Below are positions 51,123-62,496 of a stretch of DNA of 64,000 bases, one piece after another (positions within the stretch are counted from its first letter, which is position 1; each line of letters opens with the position of its first letter). Both the position numbers and the translations under genes were made by a program. Location: the NCBI GenBank assembly GCA_018907035.1, contig JACCIC010000288.1, positions 272,001-336,000 of the forward strand. The letters run 5' to 3'. The notes under the pieces were generated by a model. The model saw only the letters and a list, made by a program, of their open reading frames with translations, was not told where the DNA came from and searched no databases. The stretch comes from Sycobia sp. Sy_11. Its lineage: Eukaryota; Arthropoda; Insecta; Hymenoptera; Epichrysomallidae.

Positions 51123-52634
51123 TTTACAAAGCGTCAGAATCGAGGCATGAAATAGCGGTCACGATTTCCCATCCAATTTACCATTGAATCTTTTCCAGTC
51201 TCAATTTCATTACGTTACTCCATTTGTCGATAATCGAGTTCTATAAGCAAAAGGAGCTCGCGTATGCTCTATCCTCACAATAATTCCAATGTAAATGCAC
51301 ACCTCGCTACGTATCTAGTGTTTCACGTTGGTGTGTCTCTTCGGGATTACTCGCGATCAATCGCCTCGGACCCGAGCGATTTGCAATTAACATACGTCAG
51401 TGTTCGTAGGAGACAAAAAAAAAAATGCGACCGTATCAACGATCGCAACGTACGCCAGCGAATCTTGTCGGGGCAATATTTCACGATTATTATTACAGCT
51501 ATCGACTCAAAATTCAGTCGATTTTAACAATTCGAATGGATTGATCAATGACCTATACATTTATTTATAAATCAATGCGCGAGTAGTCGGATAATCCGGT
51601 TATTTTGTAATTAATCGTCAAAATTAAACGTTATTCGAATAAAAATCTAACATGTACTCTCGCTACTCTGAAAAGTTCCAAGGTCAATTGGATTAAAAAG
51701 AAAAATTAAATCGCCGTGTTTCTATATAACGCGATGAATTCTGCATTTGTATAAACACATGCATAAACTATACTCCAAAATCCGGGTCAAAATCAGCGAT
51801 ATACAAAATTCAAAGAGATACGAGATAAAATCACACGTATAATTGATGTTATATATATATAGCTATATACACCTTTTTCTATTTCTAAAATTATAGCGCA
51901 AATCTCTTGGTCTCTATGTACAATAAACTTTACGACGAGCCCGTTCATACGCGGATACATGTGAAATCGGATCGATTGTAGGAAGCCAGCTTTTCAAGCT
52001 TTAAATCAAAGAGCCCCCCGCGCGCCCGAAGACAGTGAGAAGCACGGAATTCCAAAGTTATTAGATATATATAATGGATGCGCATCTATATAAATACGTA
52101 TATAATTTTTTTATTTCATTCTTTATTATCATTTCATATATTTTCGTATCATTTATTATGATTAATTTTGGATTAAAATTTATTAGCTATATTCTTAGCT
52201 GGATTAACCTTTACTCTATAGAATCGACTCAATAATGATTGAATCAATTTGGATAATAATGATTAAAAGTTTTGGCTTCTCCATCTATATATATATATAA
52301 ATGAAATAGAGAGATTTCAAAATTACATAAAAATAAACAATTAAAATGGTACACAGCTTGCTTAATTTATATATAAATAAAGCAATAAATTTTTTAATGA
52401 ATGTTTGCTTCCCGGTGAGAATTTTCATACTCAGATTCACTATTTGTTCTTTTCTTTCGAATTAAGGGACAGACTGTAGATTGTGTTTTGTAATAAAGTA
52501 CGATTGTTTGCAATTTTCACAATACAACAAATTTTTTTTTAATGTTATTTAACATCGCTCTATTTATGCTGCTGAATACTGTTGCTGATCAGTGACAGAA
52601 ATCTACATTATAGAACACAATACTGTTTCTTTAA

Positions 52635-52793
52635 AAGATCAATGGACTTTTGAAGTTAGCCGAGTCTGTCCCAAAGGCGACCGAAAAAGTAGTAAATATT
52701 AATGTAACTTTAACAGCGTATGGAGAAAAGGTGTGTGGTGTAGTGGCAGAAAAATTTGGAATAGAGTCTTATACGCTGTTACAAACTGCACAG
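52635..52793 (+). CDS. Candidate penultimate exon of a small nested gene
   Basis: A plus frame opens after TAA (52632-52634) and reads LLKLAESVPKATEKVVNINV, then TLTAYGEKVCGVVAEKFG and IESYTLLQTAQ, ending at a CAG/GTGATA donor (52793/52794) in phase 0. The next candidate exon (52927) starts in phase 0 after a 133-nt intron, a normal insect intron size. No start codon is visible. It must come from further upstream, or the locus is a fragment. A different upstream frame (about 52590-52690) is also open, so a frameshifted pseudogene is possible. No family recognised. It sits on the strand opposite the host gene. Confidence 0.3.
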
Positions 52794-52926
52794 GTGATAA
52801 AGTGACAAAATTAGTAGTACCATTAATCACATTATCACTTCTATATTCTTTTCATAATTAGTGTCAATAATGTAACTAATGATATTATTAATTTCGTCGT
52901 TTTCACATCGTTTCAGTCTGCCGCAG

Positions 52927-53007
52927 TCTAAAACATCCCAATTGCACCCTCATAATATACAAGATGATACAGTTCTAACCATTATGAGAGAACATATTCA
53001 AGATTAA
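52927..53007 (+). CDS. Candidate terminal exon of the nested gene
   Basis: It follows an acceptor pair: TCGTTTCAG ending at 52916 and GCCGCAG ending at 52926. With the second, phase 0 is kept and 26 codons follow to TAA at 53005-53007, reading SKTSQLHPHNIQDDTV and LTIMREHIQD. The sequence has the look of a hydrophilic C-terminus. With the first acceptor in the same phase the protein would end four residues in. No AATAAA signal was seen close downstream. Confidence 0.3.
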   Translation, partial: SKTSQLHPHNIQDDTVLTIMREHIQD

Positions 53008-53440
53008 CGCTCAGTTTATATAACACTTTGAAAATGGTAAAAAAGCAATATATCTGCCAGCATTATTAAACTTCATTTTTTAATAACTTTCAAAGAAATT
53101 TATCTATTTATCCTATAGCTTAGGATATTAATATTCATTATTGATTATGTTTCATCAGATGTATAGTGACTTTTCAATTACTGCAAGTATATTTTTCAGT
53201 TTGAAACTTAAAACATTGCGTTAACCTTTTAATCCAAGCTAGTCTAAGCAACACACACGCGCGCGCATGATATCTATGTATATAACATAGGAGAAGCAAT
53301 AAAAATGTCGCGCGCCCGTCCCTTTACGTTGTGCGCGCCGAACAAAAGCTCCAGTGTTCTATCGCGCTGCTCAACCGTAAATGGGATATCGCGCTCGCGT
53401 GTGCAAATATTACACGCCCGAGCTGTTAGAAATTGCGCAT

Positions 53441-53445
<5 letters not shown>

Positions 53446-53484
<39 letters not shown>
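53446..53484. repeat. (TA)n microsatellite
   Basis: Uninterrupted TA tract of about 39 bp. Confidence 0.96.
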
Positions 53485-53487
<3 letters not shown>

Positions 53488-53570
53488 GCAAGTACCGTGG
53501 GTGACATGCCTACATGTTGGATTGAAAAAGTGCGAGTATGGCCAATCGTTCCACGTTGGCGAATCCAAAT

Positions 53571-53572
<2 letters not shown>

Positions 53573-53620
<48 letters not shown>
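53573..53620. repeat. (TA)n microsatellite
   Basis: Uninterrupted TA tract of about 48 bp, 88 bp from the previous one. Confidence 0.96.
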
Positions 53621-53623
<3 letters not shown>

Positions 53624-53830
53624 TATGTAGACTTGGTAATAAAATCCATTACCGTCTGTTTGTAACGAATATACTGTATGCCCTTATAATACTTTTAATG
53701 GAATTGCGGACGCGTGAATCGCTTTGCTGAATCTGACAATGTGAAGTGGTTTTTAATTTCAATCGTGCTAGCTGGACATAAGATATTTATGGGAATTCAT
53801 TTACTTCTATTTTCATATTTTATTCTATTC

Positions 53831-53865
53831 ATATATATATGTATATATATATATATATATATATA
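53831..53865. repeat. (TA)n microsatellite, interrupted
   Basis: TA tract of about 35 bp with one G interruption. Confidence 0.94.
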
Positions 53866-55371
53866 AACGGTTATTTTTAATGACACTATTAATGACATTT
53901 TAGCTTGTTACCATTTTGAGATTACAAATGTTTTTTTTAAAAACTTTCACTGTTTACTGAATTAAAAAAAGACTAATTAAGAAAATATATTTATTTAATT
54001 TACTGATTGACTCATTGAATGAAAAATAGCCTTACTATGTACGCGTTAGATTATAATCCATTGAATTTTAATAAATATTCGTTTGATTAATGTTGAAATG
54101 TTAATAATTAAATTTATTTGGCTAAATCGTCTATAGAAGTGTGGCAACTCTTTTCTTTTCGTATATGAAAATTTTATACAATCTAAAGGTACATAGAATC
54201 TATGGTAGTTATTCAATAATTTTTTTAATGCTCTGCTTAAAATGTATGTAAGTAAATTAATAAATAAGAAACGAACTTACCTGCTTACATATAGTACTAT
54301 TTGACTATTTCCTTTCGATTTATTCGAGTATATATACTGGCATTTTTCCTTGCACATAACATTAAACTTTTTAAATTTTTTTCGATTCTTAAATACAAAC
54401 TAAGTGAAAAGAGTAAAACGTATGAGAAAAATAAAGTAAGTGAATGGTATGTCTTGCTTTGTAAAAGCAATTATTTTATTGTAATTACACTCAATAAATT
54501 AAATATTCTGGTGATATTCTTGAAAAACATAACATGGGTATATAAATCAAAATGGAGACGTATATGCGATTTTCTGAGGGAGAAACTTTTTAGTGATAAA
54601 AGATCAGAACGAGACGTAAATAAAAATTTAAGTAAAAAAAACAAACAAACAACATTATAATCCGGATAAAATGAAAACGATAATAAAAATTTGAACGCAA
54701 CACTGTTCCCAGTGTAGCGAAACTTAAACGGGAATCCAATTATCGTTGAAAGAAGAACCTCCGTCGTCATTACACGAAACCGAAAGGTAATTCTCCCAGC
54801 GCGGGGTTCCCCGATTTCAATTATATTCATTATATACCAAAAACCAAGGCCGCATCTTCCGCGCGCATTATGTACCAACAAAAAAAAAAAAAAAACAATA
54901 ATAAAACGTTATGAAACTCGTTATTCTCATATAAACGAAAAATCTCGGCAATGAACGGCGTATTATAACATAAATAGGCCGATGCCGTTGAGAGGGAAAG
55001 GACAATGCAGGTGCGAGGGGGTGAGAGTGAAAACGATGTGGAGGATCCAGGTGAACACAGTCGCGTGGGAATTGCGAATGTTACATATATTGTTAAGAGG
55101 ATAATTCTGAAGAAAAAAACTACAAAGACACACGGATATGCGTCGCGAGACAAAGCAAACAAGTTTATTAGTCGATTCTTTTCGCTCGAACACACGCGCA
55201 TACAGTATTGCTGTAAAATAATTAATATAATATCTTATTGTATCGCATGCGTCGATCCCGACGGGACGACTTCACGTCCAATCGCGGGCGTTCCTGCTGA
55301 AATAATACATTGTATCGTTGATCGAAGAACAAAAACGAAAAAAAGTATACATCAGTTTTTTACGGGTACAA

Positions 55372-55373
<2 letters not shown>

Positions 55374-55412
<39 letters not shown>
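55374..55412. repeat. (TA)n microsatellite
   Basis: Uninterrupted TA tract of about 39 bp. Confidence 0.96.
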
Positions 55413-55415
<3 letters not shown>

Positions 55416-55511
55416 AACAATATCTACGCTCGGAATACAGCCTGTGTGCAATTTCAATAAATGGCACGTGTGTGTAAACAAATAAAAATTATTCATGTGT
55501 ATATAACAATA

Positions 55512-55533
55512 CGAATAATAATAATAACAATAC

Positions 55534-55583
<50 letters not shown>
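55512..55583. repeat. (AAT)n microsatellite
   Basis: Trinucleotide AAT tract of about 70 bp with two short interruptions near its left end, followed by short TA runs to 55637. Confidence 0.95.
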
Positions 55584-55584
<1 letters not shown>

Positions 55585-56861
55585 CACTGTTGGAGTGTAA
55601 TATATATATATATATATAGATATATTATATATATATAACGACTGATAAATCTCGCTTTGCCGTCGCCGCTTTTTCAAAATTTTTCCCCCTCATATCCTTT
55701 TTTTTTTATTTTTCTTTCTTATTTTTTTTTTAACATCGCCTCCGCATCGCCGTCGCTCACGATGCAAAATCGGCCTCTCGCGGGAAACGGGGGTGGGAGA
55801 GGGGCTTCACATAAGTCAACTCAAATTCACCATATATATATATATACTTGCGCCCGCCGATGGCAGTCGACGTTGTTTTCCATAATTTATTTGCCGCATC
55901 GTTTACGCGCGTGTACTCCATCGCGGGCCCGAGGGGGGCGCCAGACGCGCCCGCGCTTGCCTTATCCCCGAACGTCTATCTGTCCCTCTCGCGCAGTATC
56001 CATCACTTTCTCTTATTGCTATAGTTTAATATAATTTTAACAACGGACGCTTCTCCACGAGCAGGGCCCGCGCGTTTTTGCTTTTTTATCGCTCACTCCC
56101 TCTTCTTTTATTATACAAAAGTTCGGCCGGGCGCAAGCAGCGGTGATTTATGTGTATGCGTGTGCACATAATACCAATAATAATGGGTGGAAGAATTGAA
56201 AACGAACCCGCTGAAATTTTGACGTTCCCCTCCTTCCCCGGTTTCAAATACAATCGTCATAATACGGGCGTTTCTCACGCCTGTATTAATGATTAGTTTT
56301 CACAACAATTTTGCGCGCAACGTCGTCATTGTCTTTTTTTTTCTTCCTCTTCTGCTTCTTTTCCGTTTGCCGATATACAACCCGTAAAATCTTATTAATG
56401 CGTGTTAAATATAGGATAACGATCAACTTGTTTGTCCATTTATTCTCGCTTCTCAATGTTTCCTCGTTATTTCGTTTTTTTTTTGTTTTTGTTTTGTTTT
56501 ACTCATTTTTTTCTTTTACCTGTTTCGTTATACATACTTGCTGTTTATATATATATATATATTTATTTATTTATTTTTCCTTGTTTCTCTTACATAATTA
56601 ATCTAAATCGACTCACTTTGCATTGAGTTCTACGGAATCATTATAGGGAGCTCGTAAACTCGACACGAGCTCACATTTGTGGCATTACTCGAAAAAATCT
56701 TTATTTATTTGTTTTGTTTCTTTTTTGTTTTTTTTTTTGTTTTTGGTTTTTATTTTTGTTTTTCTTTTTATCCGTTATTGTTATTCATGTTTTTTTTTGT
56801 TCATTCCGTTTATTCGGTTTGCTTTAACAATTCGAACGTCAGTGAAGCAAACTAGATTACA

Positions 56862-56872
56862 TATATATAAAC

Positions 56873-56932
<60 letters not shown>
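56862..56932. repeat. (TA)n microsatellite, interrupted
   Basis: TA-rich tract of about 70 bp with ACA interruptions in its left half. Confidence 0.95.
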
Positions 56933-56935
<3 letters not shown>

Positions 56936-57214
56936 TTTATATTTATAATGTGATATTGCAATGATAAACTCGTCCTTCTCTTCCTTAGACTCGGGAAACG
57001 GCGTGAAACGTTCCTCAATCCACCATCTCCGTTATGAAAATTCCGATCGAGCCTTGAAACGACGCGTTGCCATATTGCACGTAGGATTTTCCCGTTTTCA
57101 ACGATAATTTTGCCAATTTTTCTTTGCCTTTATGTTTTTTTGTTGCTGTTGCTGTTGTTGTTGTTGTTGTTTTTGTTTTTTTTTTTTTTTTTTGCATCTT
57201 TCGTCACCGCGACG

Positions 57215-57620
57215 CGCGACGCAAGAGAGAACGAAGGAGAGGAAGCGCGATCGCTTGCCTGCCCACTATCAACAGAGTATTTTATCGTTCAACGTTGCGA
57301 AACTAATCGCGTCGGGGACGTACGCGCGCACCTCGGCGTAAGTGACGCCGAGTTAATTCGCACGTGAACATCGAAAATCATCCGTAGATAATGGACAGGC
57401 AAGCGGGGCTCCCGGCCTCTCCTCCCCCTCCCCCTTCGCCCCACACTCCTCTTCGCGGCTATCGTGGGAATGAACTTTTTGAAATTCGCGCGCACCGCTT
57501 CAAGGCCGCGCAGACGCGCGCTTCGTTCGCTGGGTTGCGGAAGAGCTCGCGGCCGCGCGCGCACGCGTCGGTTCCGCGCGTAGGCAGTGCGAATGAAATT
57601 TTCGCGGCGCCGTAGCTCTT
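57215..57620. promoter_or_regulatory. CpG-rich block about 1 kb downstream of exon A
   Basis: CpG-dense, repeat-free DNA between a poly(T) stretch and TA tracts. It contains a strong plus-strand donor (GGC then GTAAGT, about 57340) inside an 8-bp-arm hairpin. It lies inside the proposed intron. It could be a second promoter or the first exon of a divergent transcript. Inference from composition only. Confidence 0.3.
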
Positions 57621-57636
57621 TGGTTATTTGTGTATC

Positions 57637-57641
<5 letters not shown>

Positions 57642-57674
<33 letters not shown>
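57642..57674. repeat. (TA)n microsatellite
   Basis: Uninterrupted TA tract of about 33 bp. Confidence 0.95.
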
Positions 57675-57675
<1 letters not shown>

Positions 57676-57798
57676 GAGAACCAAACGGAACGAGGACAGA
57701 AGTAACGCGTATACAATCTAAATAGCACCTTGCGCGCGCGCGCGCAAAAACCTCGGACCGGCGCGCCTGTTTATAATAGCAGTTTATATATATTTAGA

Positions 57799-57799
<1 letters not shown>

Positions 57800-57831
<32 letters not shown>
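57800..57831. repeat. (TA)n microsatellite
   Basis: Uninterrupted TA tract of about 32 bp. Confidence 0.95.
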
Positions 57832-57833
<2 letters not shown>

Positions 57834-58520
57834 ACAGCTCTCTAGTAAATCCTCCCGTCGTAATTCCTGCTGCCCTCTGTTTAACTTTTCCTCTTTCTTT
57901 TTTTTTTTTTTGCATCAAACCACTACCAACGCATAATACCGTGACGCTAGAGATGCATGTGTAGATATATATATGATCTCGGCACCATCCTATCCTCGCT
58001 CCCTTCCATATTTATCGCGGATGAGGTGGGGGGGGGGGGAGGATGGCGTGGAAAGTGGCTTGGGGAACGGGGGTAATTATAGCAAAGGAGACGTCTTCTT
58101 CCACGTTAATCTTGCGCTCGATGTAAGCTGAACGGCGAGGACGGGATGGGGCGATCGGTCGCTTTTGTTTATAACGAACGTGTCGCGTCTGCGCGTCCGG
58201 ATGTCTGTGGGTGACTTGCGTACGGGTGGCTTTGTCGGATTGTTGTTGCTGCTTCTGTTGCTGCTGCTGTTTCCATTTCCATACTGATTACGCCGCCTTT
58301 CTGCTTCTCCTCCGAGCTGTCAATATATATATATATATAAATCAGCAACAACCTCGTCCTCGTCGTCGGCGCGTCTCCCGTGTCATTACTCATCCTCCGT
58401 TTCTCTCTCCTTCTCTCTCTCTCTCTCTCACTCTCTATATATATGTATATTACGATGATTATGCCTATACATAATGCATGCGCGCGTGCGACGTGCCGGG
58501 CCGCCGGACTAGCAGCCGAC

Positions 58521-58806
58521 CTGGTTGAGCATCGTCGCCAGCCGGAAGACCCGCATCCAGGCGAACATGTCGGCCGAGAGTGAGCGGCAGGCCAGGGCCC
58601 TCCGGCCCGCCGTGGCGCCGCCCTGCTGCTGCTGCTGCTGCTGCTGCTGCGTGGCGCCGAGGCCGGCCGCCGAGGCGGCGGAGGCGCTGCGCTGCATGAG
58701 GGCGGCCGTCGTCGCGCGGGACGGGGTCGCGTTAACTGAGCTCACGTCGCTCTCGGATTTGCGTTCCTTCTGCTCCTGCTGCTGCTGCTGGGGCGAGTAT
58801 TTCATT
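58521..58806 (-). CDS. Exon A of the minus-strand gene, polyglutamine-bearing
   Basis: On the minus strand a good acceptor (CTGTTCGCAG ending at 58807) opens a GC-rich exon whose second base starts an ATG (58805). The frame reads MKYSPQQQQQEQKERKSESD, a Ser/Thr/Ala-rich stretch with MQRSASAASAAG, a pure (CAG)9 polyglutamine run, and RSLSADMFAWMRVFRLATML followed by Asn-Gln. The last 20 residues look like an amphipathic helix. The exon ends CAG/GTCGGC (58521/58520) in phase 0. That donor is weak at +3 to +6, and ignoring it gives a stop only three codons later. The ATG may be the true start, with a 5' UTR exon upstream, or an internal Met. Exon B continues in phase 0 12.2 kb downstream. No catalytic domain is present. 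A regulatory N-terminus of a larger protein is the likeliest reading. Family unknown. Confidence 0.7.
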
Positions 58807-58847
58807 CTGCGAACAGAGAGGGAAGCGAAGATTTAGTGCTCGAACGG

Positions 58848-58881
58848 CTTTGATATATAGTAGACTTTGATATATAGTAGA
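58848..58881. repeat. 17-bp tandem duplication
   Basis: CTTTGATATATAGTAGA occurs twice with no spacer, about 40 bp upstream of the exon A acceptor in gene orientation, where intron branch sites normally lie. Confidence 0.92.
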
Positions 58882-59407
58882 CTAGCATTTTTCCGTCTCG
58901 CTCAATTTGTATAAATTATGTTGTGTGAACAATGTCAGAAAAGTTCCCTTTCAATTGGATTTTAATAAATTTCAATAAACCTATCATATTTAAGAGTGAA
59001 TCGCATTTTTGGTTGAGTTTTTATTGAGAGTCCCCACGTATGATTGTGTCCCAGTGAAACAAGGTTTGATTGTAAATGAATTTCTAGATATTTCAAGGTT
59101 TGATCTTGTGATACATTTTAATAGTAATGGCTCAAGAAGATTTGATAAGATATTGCAGTTCTTGAATTTGACGAGTACATGTCAGTAGGAATTATAAAAA
59201 TGCTTGGACATCGTGCTATCTCATCCTTAGGAATAATCGTCCCAATAATTGTTAAATTACACAAAAAAAAATTATCCGAATCGTTCCACAACGAGCTTTC
59301 AAAAAAAAGATTGATATAAAAAAGGAACTTTTTTTAACTGTAGATTTAGAGTTTCTATTTACACATTGCGCAACGGAACCTTAGATACGTGAAAGTCAAT
59401 ATTTGCA

Positions 59408-59425
59408 TGCCACCACCTGGTGGCA
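59408..59425. promoter_or_regulatory. Palindromic CTCF-like site
   Basis: TGCCACCA, two C bases, then TGGTGGCA form a perfect 8-bp inverted repeat. On either strand the CTCF core CCASYAGRKGGC is matched at 11 of 12 positions. E-box-like CACCTG overlaps it. It is 600 bp upstream of exon A, a plausible insulator or promoter-proximal position. Confidence 0.4.
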
Positions 59426-59736
59426 GATGTGCGCGATTCCGCTGATCTTACGCGACGCGAGCGACGAGTATTACGCCGACCAATGCACGCCTTTTCATTC
59501 CGCAACGTACGTGAATAACTTATTTCTGCATTTTATTATCAAACAAAATCTGTCCTACGTCAGTCTACGTACCGAGAAGATTATTACGGAGTGTAAAATT
59601 AGAGCATCGGTCTATGAAGGAAGCATCCGATGCTAAAATGTGTAAAGAACGTAAAAAAAGAGATACCGAGATTACATTTATAGTCTTTCTCAATTGCACA
59701 CATCTCCCATTGTTCCGCGAATGGGGACTGTGCGAG

Positions 59737-59738
<2 letters not shown>

Positions 59739-59798
<60 letters not shown>
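59739..59798. repeat. (AG)n microsatellite, 60 bp
   Basis: Longest uninterrupted AG tract in the window, about 0.9 kb upstream of exon A in gene orientation. GAGA-type factors bind such tracts in insects. Confidence 0.97.
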
Positions 59799-59803
<5 letters not shown>

Positions 59804-61752
59804 ACATACTTTGTCTAAGTCTCTCTTTCTGTAGATACGTCGTTTACACATTTCAGCATTGAATGCTCTCGCCGTCTGTATTGATTCTCTGAGGGTGTAA
59901 CAAAAGAATAAGGGCACATCAGAATACTTTTTAGTGAATATCATTTTCATATTTACAAATGTCGTAGGGCACAGGGTTCCTCCAAAATAATTGATTCTAA
60001 TGACTTCGGTACTAATGTCGCTTTTCCGGGCCATTTGAAGATCAATTATCATTCTTCATACAGCGAGCCCTCGAATTTTCGGAAGAAGCAGAAAAATCGA
60101 CGTAGCGCAGACTTAATATTTACTCCGAATAAATAAATTTGGCGCGGGGGGGGGATACTATATATTTTAACCATAAAACTTGACCATTCACAAGGCCTAC
60201 CCAGTGAATTGGTGAAAAGTTACAAATAATCCTTACGAATTATCCTTGATTATCCGTACGTATCGAAAAAACGAGTGACAGCGGCATTTTGCAATCGTAG
60301 GGGAACTTCTGAAAAAATACCGTGATCAAACGTGAATTGAAAGTACAATTGCACTAAGGGACTGTCGAACCATCGTGGAAATTTCGCTGCAATAATAAAA
60401 GGCGCTGTCTTATTGAATTTTATATGTAAACATTAATTATTGAATTATTGAAAGGGAAATGTAGGTAAATTTTTTGGCTACGATTAATCATGATTCGCAA
60501 TAATTTAATATTTACATATAATAAGACTTCTATATCGATCCAGGCTCAAATGAGAATAAAAATAATCTATGGTATTATTAATGTCTCGATGATGTTGTGA
60601 ACCGAATATTAGAGAAAAATCGACGTAAACAACTATTTTCATCCGTGTATTTGGATTATAATGGATCGATTTATAAATAAATCTGTTTTCCATTAGCTTT
60701 AATCGTTGAGCACAAATGTAATACAAATAATAGTGAGAGCGCCCTGTCACATGCAGCGTAGAAGTGTATCAATTTTCGTATTCTTTCTCTCTCTCTCTCT
60801 CTCCCTCCCTCTCACGATCTTTCCACATCGGCGACGACCTATTATGCCGTCCTCCACCCTCCCCCATATTACGTAACCTTACGTTAAAACATGCGCTTTT
60901 TTCGTGCCGCTGCATCAGTCGAAATCCCACGAACAATGGTAGACTTATCAATGTACAAGTACAAGCGGGCCTCGCGTCCTATCGATAATGATAAAAAAAA
61001 AAAAGTTAATACATACCGTTAAGTGAACACGGGGGGGGGAGGGGTGGAGGGAACAAAAAAAATCGCAACAACCCGAGGGTTCGGGAAAAGGCTCGTAGTT
61101 TCAAAAATTATCTTCCATTTCCCGTGTAAATACGCTCGATTTCGTACAGAGGGATGTCGGCTGCGATAGGGGGGGAGGGGGTACCGTGCGCGCGCGCGTG
61201 TATTGGAAATCAATGCTTAAACGCCTCAACCCCCCCCTCTCTACGAGCGCGCGCCGGAGACCATTGCAAAACCGAGCTATGACATTTAATTAATCCCCTT
61301 AGACACGGCGTACATTCCTAACGGGGCCGGGAAATAATAATGAAAAAAGGGGGAGAGGGGAGGAAACGAGAAAGAGCAGTAGGTCAGTGGATTAAACGTG
61401 TTGAAAAAAAATTTCTTACGCATATATATGTATATATATATATATAAACAAAACATCGATGTTATCGCGACGACGGAATTGCTCTTCAGAAGGATTAAAC
61501 GCGAGTCTCTTATATAAAGTCAGCAAAGGCCAGCGATACGTATCCGCGAGCTTTTGCGTATAAAAAGCGATATATCGAGTAGAAATCTATTTTTCGCGGT
61601 AATTACGAAATTGGAAATGAGCAAAGTTGAAAGGAATCTTGTATTTTGTGCCGTCGAGGCGTATACTCTGTTGTTAAAGCCAGAGTATAGAAGCTCTTGT
61701 TTTTCTCGTTGAAAATTAGGTTTCCTCAATACGTACAGATTATGGTTTTAGA

Positions 61753-61756
<4 letters not shown>

Positions 61757-61806
<50 letters not shown>
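61757..61806. repeat. (TA)n microsatellite
   Basis: Uninterrupted TA tract of about 50 bp. Confidence 0.96.
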
Positions 61807-61808
<2 letters not shown>

Positions 61809-62479
61809 CCGTAATTTTAATTCAACGCTTATGCCGCAATTGTTGAAAGTTGTGGTTAAAAAATTATTTGGCTGATCATTGCCAAAAAAGCTGACCGTTG
61901 AAAATGGAAAAACCGTTGTACTTTTTGCAAAATTAAATAAAAAAAACTGTTAATGCAAGAGTACCGAGTACATGCTCATACTGAAACTGCCTTGAATGTA
62001 TTCATTGACAACAAAGAAATGATTTTTTATAAAGTCCATATCCAACGAATGGATCTTAATCGTCGAACATCAAGTGCACATATATAAGATATGTACATTA
62101 TAATTATATTCAAAGTAATATCTTATTTTAAGTCTCTTGTTTTATTATAAGATTTTACAATCGTCGGCCGAATGATGAGTTGCAAAGCAATTCAATGATA
62201 TGAATTAGGCATATTTCTGATTTTTAAAATTTTAAACAACGTTTTACCCACACATACACGTATAAATTTACCTCTTAATTTTAACGAGTCGCGAAAAAAA
62301 ATATAGTCTAATTCCGAGGTTCGTTCCTTTTTTTTTTTTTTTTGTAAAAATTTCCCTATCGTATAAATTAAATTTAGCATAATTATTACTTTAATGAGAC
62401 ATTCTCGTTGGTGTACTAAATATTTCGAGCAATGCAATGGGCTTGACCTTACTCACTGTCGCGAGATAAGGAACTACGC

Positions 62480-62496
62480 AATAAACTTAAATTGGT

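Larger units (their letters stand above)
46291..52634. other. Intronic DNA between exons A and B, left part
   Basis: AT-rich intron sequence with several long TA tracts, a CA tract and one CpG-rich block (48.38-49.0 kb). 47.35-47.70 kb carries a 93-codon minus frame that looks fairly protein-like but has competing readings in the other two frames. I leave it uncalled. Confidence 0.5.
53008..58520. other. Intronic DNA between exons A and B, right part
   Basis: AT-rich with many TA tracts and an AAT tract, then a T-rich and CpG-rich stretch from 55.65 to 57.65 kb. A possible minus-strand exon at 54281-54399 is described under findings. Frames at 56311-56964 read through poly(T)-rich DNA and are Phe-rich artefacts. 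No supported gene apart from the host intron. Confidence 0.5.

Noticed and set aside
59403..59636. 77-codon plus frame containing EYYAD
   Set aside because: It resembles a reverse transcriptase YxDD box only superficially. No second Asp and no neighbouring motifs.
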